Part shown: piece by piece, positions 1-6,451 of the stretch
Layout: each line of letters begins with the position of its first letter
Position numbering within the stretch: position 1 is the stretch's first letter
NCBI GenBank assembly: GCA_002325825.1
Contig: DCSW01000073.1
Location: 11,766-23,724 of the forward strand
Length of the DNA: 11,959 nt
Direction of reading: 5' to 3'
From: Collimonas sp. UBA1456
Lineage (GTDB): Bacteria; Pseudomonadota; Gammaproteobacteria; Burkholderiales; Burkholderiaceae_D
Position numbers and translations under genes: made by a program
Notes under the pieces: model-generated
Databases searched by the model: none
Told to the model about the DNA's origin: nothing
The model's input: only the letters and a program-made list of their open reading frames with translations

Positions 1-342
1 CACTGCGCAGCGAATCACACTGTTTCGTCTAGTCTGACGCTTACTCACCAGTTGTGGCTAGAAACGGACATCGCGGTCGCGTGGCGTCAGTATTTCTACC
101 TCGACATGCGTGCCCTTGATTCGTTTTGGCGTGTTACAACTGAAGCTATTGTCGCGTGCGCTCTTGTCTGCATCATTTTTGTCATAGCATAGATGCACAG
201 TGAACTCAGCATTGAGCATGGTTTCTACGGTCAGCTTCACCAGCTCTTTGGATAGAGCATTGAAGTCTGCCTCAGCATTTATATCCTTGGAAAGCTTGCT
301 TGCCAAGGATATAAAATTCTCTCTATCTGACAAAATGTCTAT
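1..342 (-). pseudogene. IS256-family transposase, N-terminal part, inactivated and cut by the window edge
   Basis: Read on the minus strand, the translation contains LVKLTVETMLNAE, then YDKNDADKS, then VEVEILTPRDRD. These match the conserved N-terminal blocks of IS256-type (mutator) transposases, where LTVE.ALNAEL..HLGY and GE.E..TPRDR.G.FEPQLV are typical. A TAG stop at 58-60 interrupts the frame, but the same frame continues beyond it as PQLVSKRQTR, the expected next block (FEPQLVKK.QTR). The family's Glu codon has therefore become a stop. The likely start is also lost: a good AAGGAG (plus positions 351-356) sits 8 nt before an ATA codon at 340-342 where a Met would be expected, and the only in-frame alternative is a TTG at 388-390. 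The catalytic DDE region is outside the window. The family call is firm at the motif level; inactivation is seen directly. Confidence 0.8.
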
Positions 343-406
343 CGGTAAATCTCCTTGAAATGCCAGATTGGACCGTGCATATCCACACAAATTTATTTAC
401 AGGCTC
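1..406 (-). mobile_element. Remnant of an IS256-family insertion sequence, one end visible
   Basis: The minus strand carries the 5' part of an IS256-family transposase gene (see the pseudogene entry). Upstream of it, reading on the minus strand from about 406 down to 383, is a stretch beginning GAGCCTGTAAATAAATTTGT. It has the TGTAAA...TTTGTGTGG look of IS256-type terminal inverted repeats, and I infer that it marks the end of the element. The other end lies left of the window, so neither the matching inverted repeat nor a target duplication can be seen. The inferred boundary falls directly after the T-run of the terminator behind the peroxiredoxin gene, which suggests insertion just downstream of that transcription unit. 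The family call rests on the transposase; the exact boundary is uncertain. Confidence 0.5.
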
Positions 407-449
407 AAAAACCCGTTTGGAAAAGCCTTCAGGCCTCGCCACAAACGGC
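406..449 (-). terminator. Probable Rho-independent terminator behind the peroxiredoxin gene
   Basis: On the minus strand, about 24 nt after the peroxiredoxin stop, CCGTTTG (plus 442-448) can pair with CAAACGG (plus 413-419). Inside the stem is a smaller GCC-TGAA-GGC hairpin. The outer stem is followed by one or two G residues and a run of five T (plus 407-411). Stem plus T-run in the right orientation supports intrinsic termination. The spacer between the outer arms is long (22 nt), so the fold is a branched or internal-loop hairpin rather than a textbook one. Confidence 0.5.
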
Positions 450-472
450 TTCAAAAAATATTTTTTGTGAGT

Positions 473-943
473 TCAGTGACTGATAAACTCCAAGACTTCT
501 TCAACATGCGCTGGTACCTTCACTCCACGCCATTCTTTTATCAATGTACCGGCACCGTCAATAACAAACGTGCTGCGCTCGATGCCGCACACTTGCTTGC
601 CGTACATATTTTTCATTTTTATGACATTGAATATCGCACACAGCGCTCCGTCAGGGTCTGAAATTAGGTCGAACGGTAGCCCTAGTTTGGCCTTGAAACT
701 GTCATGCGAGTGTATGCTATCGCGACTAATGCCGAATACCAGCGTGTTGTGACGCTGAAACTTCGGATACAGGTCGCGGAATTGGATGGCTTCGGTGGTG
801 CAGCCTGGCGTGTTGTCTTTCGGATAAAAGTACAACACAATTTTCTGGCTCTGATAATTCGCTAACCTGAACGTATGTTCGCCGGTCATGGCAGCAGTGA
901 AATCTGGCACTGCCATATTGATGATGGAATGGATGTTGGCCAC
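473..943 (-). CDS. bcp: Peroxiredoxin, Bcp/PrxQ type (thiol peroxidase)
   Basis: A 156-residue protein of the AhpC/TSA thioredoxin-like fold, the usual length for Bcp/PrxQ. These cytoplasmic enzymes reduce hydrogen peroxide and organic or lipid hydroperoxides with thioredoxin or similar electron donors. The peroxidatic motif PxxxTxxC is present as P41-K-D-N-T45-P-G-C48, and the partner Arg is R123 in IERSTFVID. The resolving Cys that E. coli Bcp has five residues after the peroxidatic Cys is Ile53 here; the only other cysteines are C102 and C119, so the resolving residue is C102, C119 or an external thiol. The start chosen is a GTG at 941-943 with AGGA seven nucleotides upstream. The next Met (residue 10) would cut into the fold, and the ATG at 958-960 is out of frame. 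It is separated from arnD by 184 bp and probably has its own promoter. Confidence 0.93.
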   Translation of the reverse strand: MANIHSIINMAVPDFTAAMTGEHTFRLANYQSQKIVLYFYPKDNTPGCTTEAIQFRDLYPKFQRHNTLVFGISRDSIHSHDSFKAKLGLPFDLISDPDGALCAIFNVIKMKNMYGKQVCGIERSTFVIDGAGTLIKEWRGVKVPAHVEEVLEFISH

Positions 944-984
944 GGTATCGTCCTGTTCATTAAAAATGATAAGTTGTGGAACAG

Positions 985-1068
985 AGTTCGAGAACTGTTG
1001 CGGTATACGGAGAGTCAGTGCGTTCCCAACTGACTAAGCAATAATGTTCAAGCAAACAGTACTGTTGC
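985..1068. repeat. Cluster of dyads and a direct repeat upstream of bcp
   Basis: Within 84 bp there are three inverted repeats: AGTTC-GA-GAACT (985-996); AGTCAGT and ACTGACT, 7-bp arms around a 9-nt loop (1013-1035); and the perfect palindrome AACAGTACTGTT (1055-1066). The 8-mer ACTGTTGC occurs twice in direct orientation, at 994-1001 and 1061-1068, each time at the edge of a dyad. The arrangement would suit operator sites for a dimeric regulator of the peroxidase gene, but no known operator consensus was recognised. Confidence 0.35.
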
Positions 1069-1070
1069 AA
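1041..1070 (-). promoter_or_regulatory. Candidate sigma-70-like promoter for the peroxiredoxin gene
   Basis: On the minus strand TTGCAA (plus 1065-1070, four of six matches to TTGACA) is followed after 18 nt by CATTAT (plus 1041-1046, four of six to TATAAT). It points toward bcp and would leave a leader of roughly 90 nt. A perfect 12-bp palindrome, AACAGTACTGTT (1055-1066), overlaps the -35 end. Neither box is a strong match, so this is only a candidate. Confidence 0.3.
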
Positions 1071-1102
1071 AACAAGAGTGGATGAGAGGAACAATTTGGT
1101 GT

Positions 1103-1124
1103 GAGCGTAGTCCGTCTAACGCTC
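1103..1124 (-). other. Small hairpin just after the arnD stop
   Basis: Immediately 3' of the arnD stop the minus-strand transcript can pair GAGCGT(T)AG with CTACGCTC (plus 1116-1124 and 1103-1110), leaving one bulged base and a 5-nt loop. No T-run follows, so it does not meet the usual criteria for an intrinsic terminator. It could protect the 3' end of the operon mRNA, or it may be the only termination-related structure at the end of the arn operon. Confidence 0.25.
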
Positions 1125-1127
1125 AAG

Positions 1128-2081
1128 TCAAGCAGCGATGGTTTGGGCCTGCATGATCACTTCCCCCGAACGTCCCGGCAATTTCGCCCAGCTGAGCGGC
1201 ACAATCGGCAACTCCCGATCTTTAACCTGCAGGTAATAATCCTCCATCGCGACCAGATCGTAGCTTTGCGCTTGCCAACCCTGGAACAATTTTTCAGATA
1301 TTGGGGCGAGTTTTTGCCCTTCAAGCTCCGCATGCAGAGTAAATACATGATCTCGCGGATTCGCAGTCAACGCCAGGATATGTGCTGCGATATTGGTCGG
1401 CGTCAGTTCGACGCCATCGAAGCTGCGCCCCAGCAATTCGTCAAGAGTAGGCAATGTGGTCGGTAACTGGATGCAGGGTAGCGTCTTGCCGTTGACTTGC
1501 AGTCGATGCGGGCCGGCGGCTTGATCGGTGAGTGCGCCATTATTAGCCAGCATGGCGCGGCCGTCAGATGAATAGGCTATACCGAATTTTTCCAACTGCT
1601 CGAAAGCATAAGGGTTCATTTGCCAGCCGGCGGCACCGTGGGTTTTCGGTGCAGCACCTAAAACTTGGATGAAGCGGTCATACGCAAGCTGCATCTGCGC
1701 TTGCGTCCAGTCCGCGTTGCGTTGTCGGACATGGTCCTGCCAGACGCGATGGTCCCAGGTGTGGATGCCGCATTCAAAACCGGCGTCGCGTACTGCCTGC
1801 ATGTATGTTCCACAAGTCTTCCCGATATCCGGAGCAGGCAACAGTACGCCATACATCAGCGTCTTCAGGCCGTAGTGTTCGACCACCGAAGTGCGTGACA
1901 CCTTCTTAAAGAAATCCTGGCGAAATATCTGCTTCAGGCCCCAGCCGGTATGATCATGGCCGAGCGAGAATAGGAAGGTGGCTCGTGCCTGATATTTGGA
2001 CAGCAGGCGCACCAGATTAGGTACCCCTTCACGTGTTCCGCGATAAGTGTCGGCATCGATTTTTAAAGTAAGAAGGGGCAA
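1128..2081 (-). CDS. arnD: 4-deoxy-4-formamido-L-arabinose-phosphoundecaprenol deformylase (ArnD)
   Basis: A 317-residue NodB-type polysaccharide deacetylase (E. coli ArnD is 296). It removes the formyl group from undecaprenyl-phosphate-linked 4-formamido-arabinose on the inner membrane before the lipid is flipped. The N-terminus LTLKIDADTYRGTREGVPNL matches the ArnD signature. Metal and catalytic residues are visible: D9/D11 in IDAD, H107 and H111 in the HTWDH motif, and H250 in FTLHAE. It is the last gene of the arn operon, 104 bp behind the ArnA dehydrogenase gene, a gap that contains a hairpin. The start taken is a TTG at 2079-2081, because it gives the family N-terminus and no ATG or GTG lies in frame between it and the upstream stop at 2139-2141. 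No clear Shine-Dalgarno is seen, so translation may be weak or depend on upstream ribosomes. Confidence 0.93.
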   Translation of the reverse strand: MPLLTLKIDADTYRGTREGVPNLVRLLSKYQARATFLFSLGHDHTGWGLKQIFRQDFFKKVSRTSVVEHYGLKTLMYGVLLPAPDIGKTCGTYMQAVRDAGFECGIHTWDHRVWQDHVRQRNADWTQAQMQLAYDRFIQVLGAAPKTHGAAGWQMNPYAFEQLEKFGIAYSSDGRAMLANNGALTDQAAGPHRLQVNGKTLPCIQLPTTLPTLDELLGRSFDGVELTPTNIAAHILALTANPRDHVFTLHAELEGQKLAPISEKLFQGWQAQSYDLVAMEDYYLQVKDRELPIVPLSWAKLPGRSGEVIMQAQTIAA

Positions 2082-2137
2082 ATTGTTTGGACCGGCAGTA
2101 AGTAATAGGATAGGTGCGGTGAACTTTTTATATGCTT

Positions 2138-2163
2138 GTCATCCTCACGTGCGCGGGAATGAC
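2138..2163. repeat. REP-like palindrome in the arnA-arnD gap
   Basis: In the minus-strand transcript GTCATTCCCGC pairs with GTGAGGATGAC around a GCAC loop: 11 positions with one mismatch and two G-U pairs. The arm GTCATTCCCGCGCA resembles the dispersed extragenic GTCATTCCCGCG...CGGGAAT palindromes common in many proteobacterial chromosomes. Only one copy is in this window, so dispersal cannot be judged here. Between two operon genes such a hairpin could stabilise the upstream mRNA and lower arnD expression. Confidence 0.4.
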
Positions 2164-2185
2164 GCAAGAGATACTTGAATGAATT

Positions 2186-3241
2186 TTAATCCATCAACAC
2201 GCGTGCTTCGGCGACCTGGCCGCGATATGCGTCGAAAATATTGCGCAGAGTGTCGGCCATGGTGGTGGTCGGCTGCCAGTTCAGTTCGTTGCAGGTATTG
2301 GTGATTTTCGGCACACGGTTCTGTACGTCCTGATAACCCTTGCCGTAGTATGCGGCGGAGTTGGTGTCGACCAGCGTGACCTTCTTCGCCGAGTCGGCAT
2401 ATTCAGTATATTCTGCAGCCAGTTTCAGCATCATGTCGGCCAGATCGCGGATCGAATAATTGTTGACCGGGTTGCCGATGTTGTAAATCTTGCCGCTGGC
2501 GATGCCGTCCTTGTTGGCAATGATTTTGATCAGGGCATCGATGCCGTCGTCAATGTAGGTGAATGCACGTTTCTGCTGGCCGCCGTCGACCAGCGAGATG
2601 TTCTCGCCGCGTACGATATGGCCAAAGAATTGCGTGACTACGCGCGAGCTACCTTCCTTCGGCGTATGAATCGAATCGAGACCGGCTCCGATCCAGTTGA
2701 ATGGCCGGAATAGTGTGAAGTTCAAGCCTTCTTCCATGCCGTAGCCCCAGATCACGCGGTCCATCAGCTGCTTGGCGCAGGAGTAGATCCAGCGTGGCTT
2801 GTTGATCGGGCCACAGATCAGTTCGGATTGATCCGGATCGAATTTCTCGTCGTGGCACATGCCATACACTTCCGACGTCGATGGGAATACCAGGTGCTTG
2901 CCATATTTGGCAGCAGAACGCACGATCGGCAGATTGGCTTCGAAATCCATTTCAAATACGCGCAGTGGTTGCTTGACGTAGGTTGACGGCGTGGCGATAG
3001 CCACCAGCGGAAGAATTACGTCGCATTTTTTGATATGATATTCGATCCATTCCTTGTTGATCGTGATGTCGCCTTCGAAGAAGTGCATGTGCGATTTGTA
3101 TTCTTCGTTGTCCAGCAGATCATGGATGCGGTCGTCCATCATGTCCATGCCGTAGACGTGCCAATCGGTAGTTTCTAGGATGCGCTTGGATAGGTGGTGG
3201 CCGATGAAACCATTGACCCCGAGGATAAGGACTTTTTTCAT
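2186..3241 (-). CDS. arnA: UDP-glucuronate dehydrogenase/decarboxylase, stand-alone ArnA C-terminal domain
   Basis: A 351-residue NAD-dependent extended short-chain dehydrogenase equivalent to the C-terminal half of E. coli ArnA. It oxidises UDP-glucuronate and decarboxylates it to UDP-4-keto-pentose (UDP-Ara4O). The NAD-binding motif is GVNGFIG at residues 8-14. The active-site set aligns with E. coli ArnA at a constant offset of 310: T122-S123-E124 (T432/S433/E434), Y153 and K157 in YSCAK (Y463/K467), and R309 in QNRVPK (R619). The Glu/Arg pair separates ArnA-type decarboxylases from ordinary epimerases. ATG start, preceded by AAGAAG. It lies 117 bp after the formyltransferase gene, with a perfect hairpin between them, instead of being fused as in enterics. 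A related UDP-xylose synthase is a weaker alternative given the operon. Confidence 0.93.
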   Translation of the reverse strand: MKKVLILGVNGFIGHHLSKRILETTDWHVYGMDMMDDRIHDLLDNEEYKSHMHFFEGDITINKEWIEYHIKKCDVILPLVAIATPSTYVKQPLRVFEMDFEANLPIVRSAAKYGKHLVFPSTSEVYGMCHDEKFDPDQSELICGPINKPRWIYSCAKQLMDRVIWGYGMEEGLNFTLFRPFNWIGAGLDSIHTPKEGSSRVVTQFFGHIVRGENISLVDGGQQKRAFTYIDDGIDALIKIIANKDGIASGKIYNIGNPVNNYSIRDLADMMLKLAAEYTEYADSAKKVTLVDTNSAAYYGKGYQDVQNRVPKITNTCNELNWQPTTTMADTLRNIFDAYRGQVAEARVLMD

Positions 3242-3296
3242 ATTGATATCTTCTTGCTGTTAGGGTGCCATTCGTCGAAGCGGAGATCCAAATACT

Positions 3297-3317
3297 ACGA
3301 TGCCATGGTGGCATCGT
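3297..3317 (-). other. Perfect 9-bp hairpin between the two ArnA-half genes
   Basis: ACGATGCCA (3297-3305) and TGGCATCGT (3309-3317) are exact inverse complements separated by only three bases. The RNA hairpin would lie in the 117-nt spacer between the formyltransferase stop and the dehydrogenase start. No T-run follows on the minus strand, so complete termination is unlikely; partial attenuation, RNA processing or mRNA protection is more plausible. It is the clearest dyad inside the operon. Confidence 0.55.
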
Positions 3318-3358
3318 GGCAAAGATTCCGCGCTGTTCGCAGGATGATACAAGATGTT

Positions 3359-4273
3359 TTATAAAAGGATGTTTCGTAATGTCTCCGGCGTCACTGTTTT
3401 GCCATCGGTCAGTAATTCGTTAATCAACAGCACGCGGCCATCGCCGCATACGCCAACAATGCGATTATTCACTACTGCCAAGCCTTGAGGCAAATTTGCA
3501 GATAGATTTTCAGTGAAATTGTTGGATAAATATGCTTTTCCGATAATGAAAACACGGTCTTTGCTCACGGTCCAGGCGCCAGGGTAGGGCGGCGCGACTG
3601 CGCGGAATAGGTTGTAGATCAGCTGCGCTGGCTGATTCCAATCGATTTTGCTATCTGCCGGTTTGCGACCACCGAAATAGCTGCCTTGCGACAAGTCGTT
3701 CGGCAGTTCCGGAATTTTTCCTGCCAAAATTGCCGGTAGAACGGCACATAAAGTTTGTTCAGCGGCAACCACAACCTTGCCGAAGACTTCATAGGCCGTG
3801 TCGTCGGGCAGGATCGGCACTGCCGTTTGCGCGACGATGGCACCGGCATCAGGTTTCTCTACCATTTTATGTAGGGTCGCGCCGGTTTCGGTTTCGCCAT
3901 GCAATACTGCCCAGTTGATCGGTACCCGGCCGCGATACTTGGGCAGCAGCGAGCCATGCATATTGAAGGCGCCGTGCTTGGCCTGCGCCAGTAAAGTGAT
4001 CGGCAGCATGTGGCGATAATAGAAGCTGAAAATGAAGTCTGGTTGTGTAGCCGCCACCTTGGCCAGTAGTTCTGGCGTGGCCGGATCTGCCGGCGCGATG
4101 AATGGGATGCCACGTTGGCGGCACAATTCCGATACCGATTCAAACCAGATGGCTTCCTGTGGATTGTCTTCGTGGGTGACAACCAGCGCGATATCGACAC
4201 CGACACCGCGCGCCAGCAGGACTTTCAGGCAGCGTACGCCGACGTTGTGATACGCGAAAACGATGATCTTCAT
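3359..4273 (-). CDS. arnA: UDP-Ara4N formyltransferase, stand-alone ArnA N-terminal domain
   Basis: A 304-residue enzyme with the Fmt-like formyltransferase fold, matching the N-terminal half of E. coli ArnA. It transfers a formyl group from N10-formyltetrahydrofolate to UDP-4-amino-4-deoxy-L-arabinose, a step thought to drive the pathway forward. The catalytic triad of the family is present: N104 and H106 in FNMHGSLLPKYRG, and D142 in EKPDAGAIV (E. coli N102/H104/D140). The C-terminal part (about 205-304) is the OB-like Fmt C domain. The protein ends there, where enteric ArnA continues into the dehydrogenase. Its ATG overlaps the arnC stop as ATGA, so translation of the two is probably coupled. 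The operon favours the ArnA role over other sugar formyltransferases. Confidence 0.93.
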   Translation of the reverse strand: MKIIVFAYHNVGVRCLKVLLARGVGVDIALVVTHEDNPQEAIWFESVSELCRQRGIPFIAPADPATPELLAKVAATQPDFIFSFYYRHMLPITLLAQAKHGAFNMHGSLLPKYRGRVPINWAVLHGETETGATLHKMVEKPDAGAIVAQTAVPILPDDTAYEVFGKVVVAAEQTLCAVLPAILAGKIPELPNDLSQGSYFGGRKPADSKIDWNQPAQLIYNLFRAVAPPYPGAWTVSKDRVFIIGKAYLSNNFTENLSANLPQGLAVVNNRIVGVCGDGRVLLINELLTDGKTVTPETLRNILL

Positions 4274-5226
4274 GATGCTTGCTTGTCCTCGGCTGACGAT
4301 TGTTCCAGCAGCGCTTGCACCACATAGCGCGGACGCGCCCGTACTTGTTGGAGAATACGACCGACGTATTCGCCGACCAGGCCGATTCCGAACAGGATCA
4401 TGCCCATCAGGAAGAACGCAAACGCGAACAGAGTAAACACGCCCTGGACCTCGGAGCCGAAAAGGAAGCGTCGCAGCACGAGTATCCCAAGCAGAGCGGC
4501 GGAAGCAAACGACAAGATGATGCCGATTAGCGAAAACAATTGCAGCGGAACGATCGAGAAACTGGTTACCAGGTCGAAATTCAGGCGAATCAGGGTGTAC
4601 AGGGAGTATTTCGATTCGCCGGCCGAGCGTTCTTCGTGTTCAACCACGATTTCGGTTTGTTTACATGCAAAGGTATAGGCCAGCGCCGGCACGAAAGTAT
4701 TGACTTCTTTGCACTGGTTTATCAGATTCACCACGTTGCGACCGTAGGCACGCAGCATATTGCCCTGATCCGTCATTTTGATGCCGGTGATTGTCTCGCG
4801 CAGCAGGTTCATGGCCTTGGAAGCTACAGTGCGCCATGCTGAATCTTGCCGCTTGCGGCGGATCGAACCAACGTAATCGTAGCCTTCGCGCATCTTGGCA
4901 ATCAGATTGCCGATTTCTTCCGGCGGGTTCTGCAGGTCGGCGTCCAGTGTGATGGTGATCTCGCCGCGGCTGGCTTCAAAGCCGGCCAAGATCGCCATGT
5001 GCTGGCCGAAGTTGCCATTTAACAGAATTACACGTGTGACTTCTGGGCGCAAGTGGAATTGCTCGGCCAGGATTGTTGCCGATTTATCGCTGCTGCCGTC
5101 GTTGACGTACAGAATTTCATAGTTGATGCCAAGTGCGTCAAGCGCCGGGTAGAGGCGTTCGAATAGTTTGGCGAGGCCCGATTCCTCGTTGTATATCGGG
5201 ATGACCACGGAAAGTTCTGGCTTCAT
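4270..5226 (-). CDS. arnC: Undecaprenyl-phosphate 4-deoxy-4-formamido-L-arabinose transferase (ArnC)
   Basis: A family 2 glycosyltransferase that transfers formylated Ara4N from UDP to undecaprenyl phosphate at the cytoplasmic face of the inner membrane. From the ATG at 5224-5226 the protein has 318 residues, close to E. coli ArnC (322). The GT2 domain starts at LSVVIPIYNEE. It contains VNDGSSD (41-47), the DAD motif D95-A-D97 in LDADLQNPPEE, and the ArnC-like RQDS and GESKYS segments. Two membrane segments follow at about 226-250 and 262-288, then the basic VRARPRYVVQ tail. A TTG 30 nt further upstream would add ten residues and overlap arnB; the ATG gives the family N-terminus and lies 10 nt after the arnB stop, so I prefer it. 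No clear Shine-Dalgarno is seen and coupling with arnB is likely. Its stop overlaps the next start as ATGA. Confidence 0.93.
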   Translation of the reverse strand: MKPELSVVIPIYNEESGLAKLFERLYPALDALGINYEILYVNDGSSDKSATILAEQFHLRPEVTRVILLNGNFGQHMAILAGFEASRGEITITLDADLQNPPEEIGNLIAKMREGYDYVGSIRRKRQDSAWRTVASKAMNLLRETITGIKMTDQGNMLRAYGRNVVNLINQCKEVNTFVPALAYTFACKQTEIVVEHEERSAGESKYSLYTLIRLNFDLVTSFSIVPLQLFSLIGIILSFASAALLGILVLRRFLFGSEVQGVFTLFAFAFFLMGMILFGIGLVGEYVGRILQQVRARPRYVVQALLEQSSAEDKQAS

Positions 5227-5236
5227 CAAGCGACAA

Positions 5237-6379
5237 TCATTTTTGTTGAAGGACAAATTTTACCGCGGAGACGACACGTTCGACATCGTTCTTCGTCATC
5301 ACATTAAACATTGGCAGCGAGACGATCAACCGGCCGACTCTCTCCGCCACCGGGAGCATACCTTTCTTGAAGCCGTGCGCCCGGTACATGCTCATCAGAT
5401 GGATCGCCGGATAATGGCAGCCGATTCCGATGCCGTGCTCCAGCATTTGTTCCATGAACGTCGCGCGTGCCGGCTTGCCGTCATGGCGTTCCGGCAGTAC
5501 CAGTTGGAACATGTGCCAGTTGCTGTTCTCGAAATCCGGTACCGGCAACTGAGCACCGTATCGTGCTTCAAAGTCACTGCCTAAGCAGGTAAAGTAGTAC
5601 TGGGCTAGCTCGCGCCGATGCGCGGTAATGGCTGCAATATGTGAAAATTGACCGATACCGATGGCCGCGGCAACGTCGGTCATATTGAATTTGCCGCCCA
5701 ACACGTCGACATCGAGGCCATCCAAACCGTTCCGGGTGATGCCTTGCAAACGGTATTTTTTCGCCAGGCTGGCCTCCTCAGCATTGCTCAACACCAGGCA
5801 ACCGCCTTCGGACGACGTGATGTTTTTGTTGGCCTGGAAGCTAAAGGAAACAAAGTCGCCGAGGGAGCCGATGCGCTTGCCATTCCAGGTTGATCCGAGC
5901 GCTTGAGCCGCATCCTCGACTACACGCAGATTGTATTTCTTGGCGAGCGCATACAGGCGGCCTATATCGACCGGCAGGCCGGCCAGGTAGACCGGGATGA
6001 TGGCCTTGGTGCGCGGGGTGATGGCGGCTTCAACTTGGGTCAGGTCGATGTTGCGGGTGATTGGATCGATATCGGCAAACACAGGTGTGGCACCGGTTTC
6101 GATGATCACGTTGGCGGTGGCGACCCAGGAAATCGGCGTGGTAATGACTTCAGCGCCGATACCAACGCCGGCAATGCGCAGCGCGATTTCCATCGTACAG
6201 GTGCCGGAATTGAAGGCGTGTACCGGACGGCCGCCGAGATATTCCGATAATTGCGCTTCGAATACTTGCACCTGGGGGCCGCTGCTAATCCAGCCGGAGC
6301 GCAAGACATCGCCGACGGCGGCGATGGTGGCTTCATCGATGGTGGGTTTGGCAAACGGAAGGAATGGTCGTTGGCTCAT
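5237..6379 (-). CDS. arnB: UDP-4-amino-4-deoxy-L-arabinose aminotransferase (ArnB)
   Basis: A 380-residue PLP enzyme of the DegT/DnrJ/EryC1 sugar aminotransferase family, the length expected for ArnB (E. coli 379-385). It converts UDP-Ara4O to UDP-Ara4N with glutamate as amino donor. The N-terminus LPFAKPTIDEATIAAVGDVL and HAFNSGTCTMEIAL are typical. D156 in VVEDAAQALG should contact the pyridine nitrogen of PLP, and K185 in FQANKNITSSEGG is the Schiff-base lysine (K188 in Salmonella ArnB). The motif alone would allow other sugar 4-aminotransferases; the surrounding arn genes settle the substrate. The ATG start lies 72 bp after the arnE stop, with no strong Shine-Dalgarno. The gene ends 10 nt before the arnC ATG. 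Confidence 0.92.
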   Translation of the reverse strand: MSQRPFLPFAKPTIDEATIAAVGDVLRSGWISSGPQVQVFEAQLSEYLGGRPVHAFNSGTCTMEIALRIAGVGIGAEVITTPISWVATANVIIETGATPVFADIDPITRNIDLTQVEAAITPRTKAIIPVYLAGLPVDIGRLYALAKKYNLRVVEDAAQALGSTWNGKRIGSLGDFVSFSFQANKNITSSEGGCLVLSNAEEASLAKKYRLQGITRNGLDGLDVDVLGGKFNMTDVAAAIGIGQFSHIAAITAHRRELAQYYFTCLGSDFEARYGAQLPVPDFENSNWHMFQLVLPERHDGKPARATFMEQMLEHGIGIGCHYPAIHLMSMYRAHGFKKGMLPVAERVGRLIVSLPMFNVMTKNDVERVVSAVKFVLQQK

Positions 6380-6445
6380 GGCGGTTGTGGATTCCGATGT
6401 AATTTGTTTGTATGGTCGACAGCTATTTTGATCGTTTATTGTCTT

Positions 6446-6451
6446 ATTATA
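6446..6451 (-). promoter_or_regulatory. Isolated consensus -10 box in the arnE-arnB gap
   Basis: The minus strand reads TATAAT directly after the arnE stop, within an A/T-rich 72-bp spacer, pointing toward arnB. No acceptable -35 hexamer lies 16-18 nt upstream and there is no extended -10 TG. It might be a weak internal promoter, but an A/T-rich spacer produces such matches by chance. Confidence 0.2.

Noticed and set aside
5227..5256. Longer arnC start at TTG 5254-5256
   Set aside because: It would add ten residues not seen in the family and overlap arnB; the ATG at 5224-5226 gives the normal N-terminus.
5237..6379. ArnB as another DegT-family sugar aminotransferase, for example for O-antigen or legionaminic acid
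   Set aside because: The motif is shared, but the operon contains every other Ara4N step and no other nucleotide-sugar genes.
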